NCBI RefSeq assembly: GCF_020524585.1
Contig: NZ_JAIVLK010000004.1
Span: 124,001 to 188,000, forward strand
Length of the DNA: 64,000 nt
Direction of reading: 5' to 3'
From: Celeribacter naphthalenivorans
GTDB taxonomy: Bacteria > Pseudomonadota > Alphaproteobacteria > Rhodobacterales > Rhodobacteraceae
A model generated the notes under the pieces. It did not search any database. It was not told where the DNA came from and worked only from the letters and a program-made list of their open reading frames with translations. Shown here piece after piece: positions 1 to 9,943 of the stretch (positions are counted from its first letter, which is position 1; each line of letters starts with the position of its first letter). The position numbers and the translations under genes are program-made.

Positions 1-1740
1 CGTCAAGGTGTAGGTTTCGCGCCGCCCACTCATGAATTCCACCTCGACCGGATCGCCGGGGGCGAGGCGCAAGACCTCGGCCACGCGGGTGGTGATCAAA
101 AGGCCGGGGCCGTCGATTTCGACGACGCGGCCAGTCTCATTGATGGAACGCGCCAATGTGGCCCCCGCGCCGCGCGTGGTGATCGACAGCTGTTTCTCCA
201 ACGGCCCGTTGCGCAGGGTCACGGGCGTGAACAATTCTCCCTCGACCTCCATCACGCCGGGCAGGGCGCGGACGTCTTCGAGTGCGGACAGGCTGCGTTC
301 TTTTGTGAAGAGCAAGACGATGTCTTCGCGGTTCGATTGGTTAAAGGCGATGTCGGCGATGCTGTTGATCGAATAGGAGAAAAAACCCACGGAGATCATG
401 ATTGCGACGGCCAGCGACAGACCTATGGCGGAAAAGGCCGCGCGCAGAGGCCAGCGAAACAAGGAGCGCCAGATCATCATCGAGGGCTGGCTGAGACGCA
501 GCGCAGACAGCGCGCGATCCAAAAGGCTGCGTTTGAACCGGGGCGGCGCGGGGGGCGACATGGCGACAGCGGGCGGAAGGGCCGCAGCGCCCATGGCGGA
601 GCGCAGCGCGCCGACGGCGGCGGTCAACAGCGCGAGAAACCCGGAGATTGCATAGGCGTCATAGGAGACGTTGAAAATCAGATAGGGGAATTTGAAATAT
701 TGCGCATATTCGCCCGCCATCCAGCGTGCCGACAAGCCGCCCGTGACCCAGCCGATCACCACGCCCAAAACGGCGGTGAGCCCGGCCAAAAGCACATAAT
801 GCGCCGCGATGTGCAGATCGGTGTAGCCAAGTGCTTTCAGCAACCCGATCTCGGCGCGCTCCAGCGCGATGATCCGGCCGATCACCATATTCACGAGAAA
901 GGCGGAGATGCCAAAGAACACCGGCGGCAGGATGGTTGCCATGTTCTTGAGCTGTTTGATCTCGGTGGTGACGAAGGCGTTGGAGGCCTGTTCATCGCGG
1001 CCATGCGCGCCGGTGCCGCCGTAGGGTTCCAGGAGCGTGTCGAGCGCTTCGATCACCTGATCTTCCTGCGCGCCGCGCGACAGGCTGAGCGTCACGGAAT
1101 TGAAAGCGCCGGACATGTCGAAAGCGGAGGCCAGCATTGCCTGAGGCATCCAGAGAATGCCAAAGCTTTCGTCATCGGGCATCAGCGTGCCGGGGCCGAT
1201 GGCATAGACGAATTCGGGCGAAAGCGCGGTGCCGGTGATGGTCAGGCGGCGTTTCTGGCCGGACATCAGCGCCTCGAAAGTATCGCCGATCTCAAAGCCG
1301 TTGGCCTCCGCGAAGGGTTCATTAACCATGACCTCGTCGCTGGCCTGCGGATCGGGCAGGCGGCCTGCGCGCAGGAGCGGCACATTGAGCGTCGGCAGGG
1401 CGCCCGTGTCCGGCAAGGAGAGCGCAAGACCTGTCGCCGATTTCACCCGCCCCGGCAGATCGAGCATGAGATATTCCTGCACCCGTGCCTCGGCGGTCTG
1501 CACGCCGGGCAGGGCGGAGATTTCGCTCAAAAGCGGACGCGGCGCCTTTTCGGTCATCGCCCAGACATCGGCAAATTCATTGCGCTCGTAAAAGGCGGCC
1601 AAAGTGTCGTCCAGCGCCCGATACATGCCGAAAGCGGTCAGGAGGATCATCACACCGCAGGCCAAAACCAAAGCAATCGCCAGCGACTGGCCCCAAAGCC
1701 GTCTGAAATCGCGCAGGAGTTTTTTGTCGAGCGCATGCAT
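1..1740 (-). CDS. FtsX-family ABC transporter permease (3' end beyond window)
   Basis: A reading frame on the minus strand is open without a stop for 580 codons from the ATG at 1740 to the window edge, so the C terminus is missing. It begins MHALDKKLLRDF and has a membrane segment near residues 20-40, then a long soluble domain. A membrane block near residues 300-420 contains a conserved ALERAEIGLLKALGYT-like stretch, typical of the first FtsX domain. Another membrane segment and a second periplasmic domain follow. The duplicated layout matches large MacB/YknZ-type permeases of about 780 residues, which use ATP hydrolysis to push or extract hydrophobic substrates rather than import. The start lies 5 bases after the stop of the ATPase gene, so the two form one transcription unit. 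The substrate is unknown; an HlyD-like partner could lie outside the window. Confidence 0.85.
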   Translation of the reverse strand, partial: MHALDKKLLRDFRRLWGQSLAIALVLACGVMILLTAFGMYRALDDTLAAFYERNEFADVWAMTEKAPRPLLSEISALPGVQTAEARVQEYLMLDLPGRVKSATGLALSLPDTGALPTLNVPLLRAGRLPDPQASDEVMVNEPFAEANGFEIGDTFEALMSGQKRRLTITGTALSPEFVYAIGPGTLMPDDESFGILWMPQAMLASAFDMSGAFNSVTLSLSRGAQEDQVIEALDTLLEPYGGTGAHGRDEQASNAFVTTEIKQLKNMATILPPVFFGISAFLVNMVIGRIIALERAEIGLLKALGYTDLHIAAHYVLLAGLTAVLGVVIGWVTGGLSARWMAGEYAQYFKFPYLIFNVSYDAYAISGFLALLTAAVGALRSAMGAAALPPAVAMSPPAPPRFKRSLLDRALSALRLSQPSMMIWRSLFRWPLRAAFSAIGLSLAVAIMISVGFFSYSINSIADIAFNQSNREDIVLLFTKERSLSALEDVRALPGVMEVEGELFTPVTLRNGPLEKQLSITTRGAGATLARSINETGRVVEIDGPGLLITTRVAEVLRLAPGDPVEVEFMSGRRETYTLT

Positions 1741-1745
1741 GGGCG

Positions 1746-2453
1746 TCACCACACGATCTCGGAGGGCGCGATGCGGGTGTCGTTGGTGGCGACAGAGGCG
1801 ATATTGCCGTCCTGAAACCGCACCACGCGATGCGCCATGGCCTGAATGGCGGCGTTGTGGGTGATGACGATGGCGGTGGTGCCCAAGTCTTCGTTGATTT
1901 CGCGGATCGCCTCCAAGACCTGCACGCCCGTGCTGCTGTCCAAGGCACCCGTGGGTTCGTCGCACAACAGCACCTCAGGGCGTTTGGCGATGGCCCGCGC
2001 GATGGCGACGCGCTGTTGCTGGCCGCCTGAGAGTTCCGCCGGGAAATGGTCGATCCGGTCGCTCATGCCAACGCGTTCGAGCGCCTCCTCCGCCCGCATC
2101 GGATTGGGGGCAATGTCGGTCACCATCTGGACGTTTTCGCGGGCGGTGAGCGAGGGCACGAGGTTGTAGAATTGAAACACAAAGCCGACGTGATCGCGGC
2201 GAAACCGGGTGAGCGCCCGGTCGGATTGTACCGTCAGGTCGAGATCGCGGAACATCACCTTGCCTGAGGTGGCATGATCCAAACCGCCCAAGATGTTCAA
2301 AAGCGTGGACTTGCCGGACCCTGATGGCCCCAAGAGGACCGTCAACTCGGAGGCGTAAAGATCGAGATCGACCCCCGCCAAAGCATGCACCTCCGCGCCG
2401 CCGGTGCGGTAGGTCTTTACCAGCTTCTCGGTATGAAACACGGCCTCGGGCAT
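1746..2453 (-). CDS. ABC transporter ATP-binding protein, MacB/LolD type
   Basis: This 235-residue protein is a single ABC nucleotide-binding domain. Walker A is GPSGSGKS at residues 42-49, the Q-loop follows near 94, the signature LSGGQQQR is at 141-148, Walker B ends in DE at 165-166 and the switch His is at 199. Length and the strong [14 protein letters not shown] motif fit the LolD/MacB/FtsE group, which partners with FtsX-fold permeases. The permease gene begins 5 bases downstream, supporting a two-gene exporter that powers conformational change of the permease at the inner membrane. The substrate cannot be inferred. Nothing looks damaged. Confidence 0.93.
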   Translation of the reverse strand: MPEAVFHTEKLVKTYRTGGAEVHALAGVDLDLYASELTVLLGPSGSGKSTLLNILGGLDHATSGKVMFRDLDLTVQSDRALTRFRRDHVGFVFQFYNLVPSLTARENVQMVTDIAPNPMRAEEALERVGMSDRIDHFPAELSGGQQQRVAIARAIAKRPEVLLCDEPTGALDSSTGVQVLEAIREINEDLGTTAIVITHNAAIQAMAHRVVRFQDGNIASVATNDTRIAPSEIVW

Positions 2454-2534
2454 TGGGCTCCTCCTGAGGGCAGTTTACACCAGCCCTGCGCGGAGACCAT
2501 GCCGAGGATCAAGCTGCGCGTTTTGTCGCGCCCT

Positions 2535-5500
2535 TTAATAGTCGCGCTCGAAAAACACGCCAAGGCCGGTGTCGCCCTCGGAACTGACCGATCCTTTGAC
2601 CGTCACGTTGCGCGTGGCGTCATAGTTGAGGTTGATCACCGATTTGCCCGCATTGTCGATGGTGACATCGGTGTAAAGCGAATCCGAGATGTATTTGCCC
2701 AGCTTGAGCGCGCTGGTGCCCTCTTCGGAGGTCTGAAGGTCGAGATCGTCCAGCCCGAAACTGTCCCGGATCGAGCCGACAAGACCGCTGCCGCCGCCTG
2801 TCAAAGTGGCCACGGCATCCGCCATCTGTGCGGCTTGCAGAGCGGACATCTCGCTCAGGTCCTTGCCGAACAGAAGTTGGGCGAGGATTTCATCGTCAGG
2901 CAAGACTGGCGAGGAACTCAGCGTCAGCTCGGGTGAACTCAGCGGGCCTTCGGTGATCAGCTGCACCGTCATCGTGTCGGTCTCTGTCTCGGCCACCAGT
3001 CGCAGGATCGGGTCCAGCTCGCCCTGAAGCGTGATTGAGCCCTCTTCCATCGTGATCCGTTTGCCCAAAACCGACAACCGCCCGCGGATCAAGGAAAACT
3101 GCCCGACCGGGATCACATCGGCGGTGGTGCCACGGATGCGCAGACGGCCGCCCAATTCGGCATCAAGCCCTCGCCCGCGCACAAAAATCCGATTGGGGGC
3201 GGAAAGCGTGACATTGAGCCCGTAGGCGACGGAAGATCCGCTGCCATTTTCGCTTTGGATCAACCCTGCGCGGTCCCGCGTCTCATTCACGCCAGAGGGG
3301 GCACCCCGGTGGGTGATGTCCGGAATATCGCCACCACTGCCAAGAGCGGCGGGGGAGACGGTGATGTCGGTTTCGCCCAGTGTGAGATCGCCGGTGATGG
3401 CGGCATTTCCGGTCAGAGGGCCGAACACATTCAGATTGCCATTGATCGACGTGCTGTAAAGCTGCGGATCGGTGAGGCCGAGGGCGTTCAGCCCGATCGA
3501 CAGGTTGGCGGGGACGTTGCCACTCAGCGTCAAAGAGCCGGAGGTTGAGATCGACCCGCCGGTGTCGGCAGCGGCATCGACATCAATCTGCGCCTGTTCG
3601 CCATTGAGCGTGACCACACCGCGATTGACGGTGAGCGCCAGCCCGGCGGAGGAGACGACGACGCGCGCACCGGGGGTGATCTGGGCCTGACCGGAGACGG
3701 ACGACAGCGCCAGCGGGCCGTTCACGCCAAGTTCGAAGCTGGTTGTGCCCTGCGTCAGCGCGGCGGTGGTGAAGCGGTTCGACAGCCCCAGTGGCGCGGT
3801 GCCCGAGAGATCGAGATTGGCGCGGGCGAAGTCCTGCGTCAGTGTGCCGGAGAGGGTGGCGGTCGAACCGCCGGGGCCGGTCATGTCGGCGCGCGTGGTC
3901 CAGGGGCTGTCCACGCCGAGGTAGGACATTTCGGCATCGAGCGTTGCAGGGCCGTCGAGCGCCACACCGAGACGGGCGACGTTGTCCAAACGACCGGTCA
4001 CGCTCAATGTGCCGCTCTCGGAGGTGAGCGCGCCTTTGGCCTCCGCTGTGAGCGCCTGCGTCGTCACTGTGCCCTCGCGCAGTGTCATCCCACTTTGGTC
4101 GCGCAGTGCAGACAGGTGAATGTCACTGGTCCCGCCGATCAGCGTGTCGACCTGATCAATGCCGGTGCGGAGCCCCGTGCCTGTGGCGTCGGCTTCGATG
4201 TCGAAAGTGCCATTGAGGGGCGACAGCTTGCCCTCTGCCGTGGCACTGACGGCGCCAGCCAGATCAAGGCCGGAGAGCGCGGCGAACCGGGCAAGACGCG
4301 GCGTGTCGAGCGACATGCGTCCGGTGAACTCAAACCCGGCATCGAGCCCGTCGATGCTACCGGACACTGTGGCGCGGGTGGCGTCGGTGCGGGCCTCAAG
4401 GCTTTCAATCGCAAAGGGTTGGCCCTCGCGCCAGAACACTTGCCCGGTGAGCGCAGGAGCTGTGCCGACGGCCTCTTGCAGGGCGGGGTCCTCGGAGGCA
4501 AAGCCTTGAACCGTCAAGCCAAACCGGGATTTGATCGCGCCTAGAACGGTGCCTGCATCGGCCCGCTGACGGGTGATCGTGCCCTGCGCCCCAAGGCGGG
4601 CGGAGCCGATGTCGAGCCCGTTTTGGGTGTAGTCCTCAAGGTCGATATTTGCCGACCAACCTTGCCCGCGCGTCACATCGTATTGGGCGAGAATTTCGGC
4701 CTTTTGCACCATGGAGCGCGCGCTGCCGAAGGGCAAAAGCACGGGGCGCTCATCGGGGCTTTCCAGCGTACCGGAGACAGCGAAGGCGCTGGGCCAGCCA
4801 TCCGTGCCGATGGTGGTCGAACCGACCAGAGACAGCGTGCGGGTCGAGAGCGCGAAACGGTCCAGATCAAAACCGCCTGCGGGATAGGAGACACCCTCGA
4901 CGGTGAGCGTCGAGGAGGGGCCGAAGAATTGCGCATATTCCGCGCTGAACAGCGGGGTCAAATCGCCCGAGAGATCGGCGGAAAAACGGCGCGGGGCGGC
5001 GGCCTCTGGCGCCTCTGGATCGACCTCGGCATTCAAGGCGATGCGGCCCGTCAGCCGGTCTTCGCCTCGGGTGGCCAAGGCGATATCTGCGGCGAAATTG
5101 TCGAGTGGCCCCGCACCTTTGGCGGTGAGCGACAAGGGCGGCGATCCCGGCAGGTTCGCGAGTGTCGAGACGATGCCGCCCGCGCCCTCAGCGAGAGAAA
5201 TGTCGAGATCGAGCACTTCGCTGGCGTTGTCATAAGACACGGCGACGGAAAACTGCCCTTCGGCAGCATCGAGGCGCTGAATCTCAAGCGCGGTTTCGCC
5301 CGAGCCATCAGCCAGTTTCGCAGAGCCGCTCAGCGACAGATCGACCGCCTCGCCGATTTTGAGGACGGGTGCGCCGAGATGGACACGCTCGGCCTCAATG
5401 GCGCCGATGTCGATGGAGACGGGCAGTTCGGGCAGGGCAAAGGGCGTGGCCTCCGGGTCGGGCAGGTCGACGCCCTCGGTGGAGGTGTCGGGCAGGCGCT

Positions 5501-5831
5501 CGAAGATGATCTCTTCGGCGGCGATGCGAGTGACCTCGACGCGCCCGGCCAAAAGCGCGGAGCGGCTCCAGTCCAGTTCGGCATTCTTGAGCGTAAACCA
5601 GACGCCGGTGTCATCGGCGATGGTCAGCTCGTCCATCGTGGCGGTGGAGGACAGAAGGCCCCGGAAACCCTCGATGCGAATGTCACGCCCGGCTCCCGAG
5701 AGATTGTCCTCGAGAAAGCCGACAATCATCGACCGGTCACGCGCGGTCTCTGAGGTATTTTCTGTGGCATCCTGTGCCAGAAGCGTCGCGGGGAACAACA
5801 GGGTGGAGGCGAGAAGAATGCGTTTCATCAA
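2535..5831 (-). CDS. tamB: Translocation and assembly module inner-membrane protein TamB
   Basis: This 1098-residue protein starts with a short hydrophobic anchor or signal (MMKRILLASTLLFPATLLA). It continues as a very long, low-complexity beta-rich repeat region full of alternating polar and hydrophobic residues. It ends in the conserved TamB/DUF490 domain, roughly the last 350 residues, finishing in an aromatic residue (FFERDY). TamB spans the periplasm as a hydrophobic beta-groove and works with TamA, or alone, in outer-membrane protein assembly and phospholipid transport. Its ATG overlaps the tamA stop by 4 bases (5828-5831), so the two are translationally coupled. It is somewhat shorter than the E. 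coli protein (about 1260 residues), as is common in alphaproteobacteria. Confidence 0.93.
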   Translation of the reverse strand: MMKRILLASTLLFPATLLAQDATENTSETARDRSMIVGFLEDNLSGAGRDIRIEGFRGLLSSTATMDELTIADDTGVWFTLKNAELDWSRSALLAGRVEVTRIAAEEIIFERLPDTSTEGVDLPDPEATPFALPELPVSIDIGAIEAERVHLGAPVLKIGEAVDLSLSGSAKLADGSGETALEIQRLDAAEGQFSVAVSYDNASEVLDLDISLAEGAGGIVSTLANLPGSPPLSLTAKGAGPLDNFAADIALATRGEDRLTGRIALNAEVDPEAPEAAAPRRFSADLSGDLTPLFSAEYAQFFGPSSTLTVEGVSYPAGGFDLDRFALSTRTLSLVGSTTIGTDGWPSAFAVSGTLESPDERPVLLPFGSARSMVQKAEILAQYDVTRGQGWSANIDLEDYTQNGLDIGSARLGAQGTITRQRADAGTVLGAIKSRFGLTVQGFASEDPALQEAVGTAPALTGQVFWREGQPFAIESLEARTDATRATVSGSIDGLDAGFEFTGRMSLDTPRLARFAALSGLDLAGAVSATAEGKLSPLNGTFDIEADATGTGLRTGIDQVDTLIGGTSDIHLSALRDQSGMTLREGTVTTQALTAEAKGALTSESGTLSVTGRLDNVARLGVALDGPATLDAEMSYLGVDSPWTTRADMTGPGGSTATLSGTLTQDFARANLDLSGTAPLGLSNRFTTAALTQGTTSFELGVNGPLALSSVSGQAQITPGARVVVSSAGLALTVNRGVVTLNGEQAQIDVDAAADTGGSISTSGSLTLSGNVPANLSIGLNALGLTDPQLYSTSINGNLNVFGPLTGNAAITGDLTLGETDITVSPAALGSGGDIPDITHRGAPSGVNETRDRAGLIQSENGSGSSVAYGLNVTLSAPNRIFVRGRGLDAELGGRLRIRGTTADVIPVGQFSLIRGRLSVLGKRITMEEGSITLQGELDPILRLVAETETDTMTVQLITEGPLSSPELTLSSSPVLPDDEILAQLLFGKDLSEMSALQAAQMADAVATLTGGGSGLVGSIRDSFGLDDLDLQTSEEGTSALKLGKYISDSLYTDVTIDNAGKSVINLNYDATRNVTVKGSVSSEGDTGLGVFFERDY

Positions 5832-7618
5832 AAGGCCTGCCCGATGCCGATGTAAATCTGAATTCCGTCACCGGTGTCGCCGGAAACGGGCGCGGCCAGA
5901 TCGAAGCGGATCGGACCGAAGCCCGTGTTGTACCGCAGGCCAAGCCCTGCGCCCGCGTGCCATTCGGCGTCTTCGCCGGGCAAGCCCGTGGTGCCGATGC
6001 CGCCCAGATCGTAAAAGCCGACGGCGGAAATATTGCCTTTGACCTTGGCGCGCAATTCGCCGGAGAGGCCGAGAAAGCTCGACCCGCCGGTCTCATTGCC
6101 GCCCCCCAAATCGACGTTCAGCGATTGGTAGGGCTGGCCGCGCACGGTGCCGCCACCGCCGGAGAAAAACAGGAAGGCTGGGGGGACATCGGTAAAGTCG
6201 GCGCCCGAGATGGACCCAAATTGCAGTCGGCCCGCAAGGGTAACGCGATCATCATTGCCAAAGGACATGTAGCCGCGGCCATCGGCAAAGACGCGGACGC
6301 CGCTGGCGGAGTCATCCAGCCCGACAAAGGGCATGATTTCCGCTTCAAAATAGGTGCCCGTGGTCGGATTGAGCGAATTGTCCCGCGTGTCGCGCGAGCC
6401 CTCGAAGGGCAGGATGACATGAGAGAAATTGCGCGAGCCGAAGGCGTCTTCAACCTCGGAATAACGATAGCCGATGCCGCCGTAAAAGGTCGAATTCGGC
6501 GAGGTCTCGACATCGAATCCCAGCGTGAATTCACCGCTGTCGGAGAGGAAATCCGGCTCGTCGAGATGTTCGAGAGCTGCACCCAGAACCAGTGTGGTCT
6601 TGCGCGTCACCGTGGCGGGACGGCGGTAGGTGCCGGAGACGGTGACATCGATCCCGGTGGTGCCGCCGATGCCGGAGACCTCGCCGTCAAAGCGCAGCCG
6701 GTCGGCATTGTCGGTCAGATTGCGATGCATCCAATAGGCGCTGAGCGTGCCGCCTTCGAGCGACGAAACTTCTGCGCCAAAGCCGAGGCGGCGGGTTTTT
6801 TCATCCACCAGAGTGGCGATGATGTCGAGACTGCCGTCTTCGTTCAACTCTTCGGCTTCACGCAGGGTGATCGAACGAAACGTGCCGGTTTTCTGAAACC
6901 GTTTGGTCACCAAATCCAATTTTTCGGGATGATAGGCAGTGCCCGTCGGCAGATTGCCGATCCGCCAAAGCCGGTCCTCGCGCACTGTGGTGTTCCCGGC
7001 GAACCGCAAGCGGCCAAATTTCACAGCAGGACCCGGGTCGATTTCGACATCGACATCGAGGGTCCGGTTCGGATGGTCGGCGGTGACTGTTTGAGCCTTG
7101 GGTTGGGCCCTGGCGTATGAGGCTTCGCGCCAGCTTTCGATCGCGGCGTCGGTCGCCTCGCCAACGAGATAGGAATGCGCCACCTCGCCACGGCGAAAAT
7201 CCTCGGGCAGTTCCGTGTCCTTGGCAAGCGGTGCGATGGTGGTGTCGCCAAAGACAAACCGGGGCCCTCGGGTCACGTCGATGACCACGGAGTTGATCTG
7301 AGACGGTAGGGAAATCAAAGACATAGAGGCGCCTTCGCGCCCGTCAACTTTGATCGAAATCTTGGGGCCGTAGTAGCCCTCGCGGTACAATGTGCCGATC
7401 AGCGTGCGGTAATCCGATTGTACGGCGGCGATGATTTCCTCAGGGGCCGTGACATCTGTATCCGCTGCCTCGACAACGGCAGAAGCGGTCCGAAGTCGCT
7501 TTGTGAGGTCGTCGCCCGCGTCGGTTTCGAAACGAAGGTCAAAGGCCTGAGCCGCAGTGGCGCAGAGCATGAACGCGGTGGTTAATCTTAACATCTGAAG
7601 CACATTCGGCCTTCCCAT
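5828..7618 (-). CDS. tamA: Outer-membrane assembly protein TamA (BamA/Omp85 family)
   Basis: This roughly 596-residue Omp85-family protein has a signal peptide (MLRLTTAFMLCATAAQA), about three POTRA-type domains in the first 270 residues and a C-terminal 16-stranded barrel. The barrel holds the GRGYMSFG and GGGGTVRGQPYQSL regions characteristic of the family, and the chain ends in Phe, the usual beta-barrel signal. The start chosen (7618) is preceded by a G-rich stretch; an ATG at 7594 would begin exactly at the signal peptide, and one at 7639 is also open. TamA inserts or assists assembly of outer-membrane proteins with TamB, encoded immediately downstream with a 4-base overlap. Confidence 0.92.
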   Translation of the reverse strand: MGRPNVLQMLRLTTAFMLCATAAQAFDLRFETDAGDDLTKRLRTASAVVEAADTDVTAPEEIIAAVQSDYRTLIGTLYREGYYGPKISIKVDGREGASMSLISLPSQINSVVIDVTRGPRFVFGDTTIAPLAKDTELPEDFRRGEVAHSYLVGEATDAAIESWREASYARAQPKAQTVTADHPNRTLDVDVEIDPGPAVKFGRLRFAGNTTVREDRLWRIGNLPTGTAYHPEKLDLVTKRFQKTGTFRSITLREAEELNEDGSLDIIATLVDEKTRRLGFGAEVSSLEGGTLSAYWMHRNLTDNADRLRFDGEVSGIGGTTGIDVTVSGTYRRPATVTRKTTLVLGAALEHLDEPDFLSDSGEFTLGFDVETSPNSTFYGGIGYRYSEVEDAFGSRNFSHVILPFEGSRDTRDNSLNPTTGTYFEAEIMPFVGLDDSASGVRVFADGRGYMSFGNDDRVTLAGRLQFGSISGADFTDVPPAFLFFSGGGGTVRGQPYQSLNVDLGGGNETGGSSFLGLSGELRAKVKGNISAVGFYDLGGIGTTGLPGEDAEWHAGAGLGLRYNTGFGPIRFDLAAPVSGDTGDGIQIYIGIGQAF

Positions 7619-7799
7619 CAGAGACGGCCCCCCGTCCAAAACACAGGATGACTATGCGGTGTTCTCGCCTGAGTTTAAAGGGGGTTTTCCTGACGCTTTC
7701 GTATATGGCGGCAGTTTGCCGCTTGCCCCAAAGCCAGCGCCTCCTTAAAGCCTGTGGTCATATCGCGAACAGGTTTATCAAATGAGGGAGACCGAGATC

Positions 7800-8306
7800 A
7801 TGCAATGTGAGATTTGTGGCGCCGGGGGTTCCTTGACTGCAGTGGCGGTTCAGCCGCGCAGCGAGACGATCAACCTGTGCGAGACCTGTGCGAATGGCCT
7901 GAAAGGCGATGCGGTGCCCGAGGGGCATTGGCAGGCGCTCACGACGTCGATGTGGTCCGAAAGCGATGCGGTCAAGGTCGTGTCCTGGCGGTTGCTCAAT
8001 CGCTTCCGCGACGAGGCCTGGGCGGCGGATGCGCTCGATATGCTCTACTTGGAGCCCGAAGTCGAAGAGTGGGCCAAGGCCGCCGGTCCCGAAGTGATCC
8101 ATCGCGACAGCGTCGGCGCTGTGTTGTCCTCTGGCGATACGGTCGTGTTGATCAAGGATCTTCCGGTCAAGGGCGGCGGGTTTACCGCCAAACGCGGCAC
8201 GGCGGTGCGCGGGATTTCCCTCGTTCCTGACAATGCGGGCCACATCGAGGGCCGCGTCGAAGGCCAGCGCATCGTGATCCTGACGGAATTCGTCAAAAAG
8301 CGCTGA
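7800..8306 (+). CDS. PhnA-like zinc-ribbon protein (alkylphosphonate uptake family)
   Basis: The protein has 168 residues from the ATG at 7800. That start is favoured over 7782 because GGGAG lies 9 bases before it. The N terminus has two CxxC pairs (CEIC and CETC), a zinc ribbon, and the C-terminal third (VIHRDSVG to ILTEFVKKR) matches the small SH3-like PhnA domain (VLSSGDTVVLIKDLPVKG). The family was named for linkage to phosphonate genes in E. coli, but its molecular role is not established and no phosphonate genes are nearby. A middle insertion (residues 40-95) is longer than in E. coli YjdM. It is probably monocistronic. Confidence 0.82.
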   Translation: MQCEICGAGGSLTAVAVQPRSETINLCETCANGLKGDAVPEGHWQALTTSMWSESDAVKVVSWRLLNRFRDEAWAADALDMLYLEPEVEEWAKAAGPEVIHRDSVGAVLSSGDTVVLIKDLPVKGGGFTAKRGTAVRGISLVPDNAGHIEGRVEGQRIVILTEFVKKR

Positions 8307-8449
8307 CGCTCCACACAGAAAAATTGACAGACCCGCAGCGGCGGCGTATCGGGCGCGTGATGCAGATGGATGCAGCGTGTTGCCCGCCGCGTGGCCTGTC
8401 GACAGGGTCGATCCGGCAAATGAGCGGGCCCTTTTGAAAGTTTGGGATC

Positions 8450-9400
8450 ATGGCGGGAAGCCTGTTTTCCTCGGGCGATCTGACGGCGGACCGTCGGGCG
8501 TCCTTTGCCGAAACTCTGGCGCATTTGGGCGATGCGGCGGGGGCAATCGAAACCCTGTCGAGCGCGCTGACGCTTGCGCCGTCTTGGGCGGCGGGGTGGT
8601 TTCGGCTTGGGGAGTTTTTCGAGCTTGTGGGTGAGGTCGAGGCGGCCTGTCAGGCGTGGGACAAGGCGGTTCTGGCCGACCCGAGCGATCCTTTGGGGGC
8701 CGGGCTAAAGCGCGATCTGGCGCGCAAGGTGCCTGTCGCGGAGGCCATGCCGCCCGCTTTCGTCGAGCTGCTCTTTGACCAATATGCGCCGCGCTTCGAG
8801 GCCTCTTTGGTCAACAAACTCCGCTATCGCGGGCCTGAGATCGTGATGGAGGCTTTGCATCTGGCCGGGCGGACGCAGTTCGGCGCGGTGCTTGATCTCG
8901 GCTGTGGCACCGGGCTGATGGGCGCCGTGTTGCGGCCCGTGTCGACGTATCTTGTCGGCTATGACATTTCCGACGGCATGTTGGTCGAGGCAGATCGCAA
9001 GGGTATCTACGACGTGCTCGACAAACGCGATATCGCGCGGCTTGAGGTGACGGAGCAGAGGTTCGATCTGATCGTCGCGGCGGATGTGTTTATCTACCTT
9101 GGCGCGTTGGAGCGCGTCATCGGCTGGTGCGCCGGGTCTCTGGCGGCGGGCGGCGTCCTGGCCTTTACCGTAGAACTGGGCGACAGGCCGGTGGAGCTGC
9201 GTGACAGTCGCCGTTTTGCCCATGCGCAGAGCTACGTCGAGGCGCTTTTGTCCGAGGCCGGGTTTGCCTCCGTGCAGCTGACGCTCTGTGCCTTGCGCGA
9301 GGATCGTGGCACACCGATTGACGGGCTTGCGGTCGTGGCCAGCGGGCTGGTGCCGCAGGTCGCGCGTGAGGGCGATGGCGATCTGATGGCGCTTGTATGA
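8450..9400 (+). CDS. TPR-containing class I SAM-dependent methyltransferase
   Basis: This 316-residue protein has two tetratricopeptide-like helical pairs near residues 15-80 (AGAIETLSSALTLAPS; EAACQAWDKAVLADPSD). A linker leads to a Rossmann-type methyltransferase domain with motif I VLDLGCGTGLMG at 148-159 and the acidic residue of motif II (VGYDISDGM) soon after. The combination is common in alphaproteobacteria; the methyl acceptor is unknown and the TPR part may bind a protein substrate. It is the last plus-strand gene before a hairpin terminator at 9406-9440. Confidence 0.85.
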   Translation: MAGSLFSSGDLTADRRASFAETLAHLGDAAGAIETLSSALTLAPSWAAGWFRLGEFFELVGEVEAACQAWDKAVLADPSDPLGAGLKRDLARKVPVAEAMPPAFVELLFDQYAPRFEASLVNKLRYRGPEIVMEALHLAGRTQFGAVLDLGCGTGLMGAVLRPVSTYLVGYDISDGMLVEADRKGIYDVLDKRDIARLEVTEQRFDLIVAADVFIYLGALERVIGWCAGSLAAGGVLAFTVELGDRPVELRDSRRFAHAQSYVEALLSEAGFASVQLTLCALREDRGTPIDGLAVVASGLVPQVAREGDGDLMALV

Positions 9401-9405
9401 GATAG

Positions 9406-9440
9406 AAAAAGGCCCGGACGCGACACGCCCGGGCCTCTTA
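9406..9440. terminator. Bidirectional hairpin terminator
   Basis: GGCCCGG at 9411-9417 pairs with CCGGGCC at 9429-9435, with A-rich sequence before and CTCTTAT after. It lies between the convergent methyltransferase and cold-shock genes and could end transcription from both sides. Confidence 0.75.
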
Positions 9441-9461
9441 TAGTCCTGCGTTTGCCTGAAA

Positions 9462-9668
9462 TTAGGCGAGAACGAGGTTCACCGCAGATTCGCGACCGTC
9501 ACGGCCGGCTTCGATGTCGAAGGTGACCTTCGCGCCATCGGCCAGGCCGGTGAGGCCAGAACGCTCAACGGCAGAGATGTGCACGAACACGTCTTTGCTG
9601 CCGCCTTCCGGCTGAATGAAGCCGAAACCTTTGGTGGAATTGAACCATTTCACGGTGCCATTGGCCAT
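9462..9668 (-). CDS. Cold-shock domain protein (CspA family)
   Basis: This 68-residue cold-shock protein starts at [10 protein letters not shown]. The ATG at 9668 is preceded by AGGAG at good spacing; the longer open frame upstream does not resemble the family. RNP1 (KGFGFIQ) and RNP2 (VFVHIS) motifs are intact. Such proteins bind single-stranded RNA or DNA and melt structured mRNA. The gene is single-copy here, with its own upstream region of about 200 bases that probably holds a long 5' leader, as in many csp genes. Confidence 0.95.
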   Translation of the reverse strand: MANGTVKWFNSTKGFGFIQPEGGSKDVFVHISAVERSGLTGLADGAKVTFDIEAGRDGRESAVNLVLA

Positions 9669-9893
9669 CGTGTTTACTCCTGTTTGTCTTGTCGCTCGCG
9701 AGAGTGCAGCGACCCGGCGTCGTCGTAATCGTTCGATGACTGTGGCCGGTGACGGAGAACAGAAGGGTCGAAAGAGGTAACTTAGCGAGGGGGAATATGG
9801 CAGGTTTCGGGGGGTAAAGATAGGGGAATTTTGTGGGGCCGCTATTCGGTGCAAGTCTTCAATTGAGACCATCAAAGATGCAAGGCATCTTTG

Positions 9894-9928
9894 ACGCGCC
9901 TTACCCTTCCCCCCAGGGGAAGGCGCGT
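9894..9928. repeat. GC-rich nested inverted repeat
   Basis: ACGCGCC at 9894-9900 pairs with GGCGCGT at 9922-9928, and inside it TTCCCC (9907-9912) pairs with GGGGAA (9916-9921). It begins 16 bases beyond the stop of the Abi-like gene and could act as its terminator, although no U-run follows. It may instead be a small repetitive palindrome. Confidence 0.55.
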
Positions 9929-9943
9929 TTCACGCACCTACCC

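Noticed and set aside
337-1815. 492-codon plus-strand frame at the window start
   Set aside because: It is antisense to the FtsX permease, which shows clear membrane segments and family motifs.
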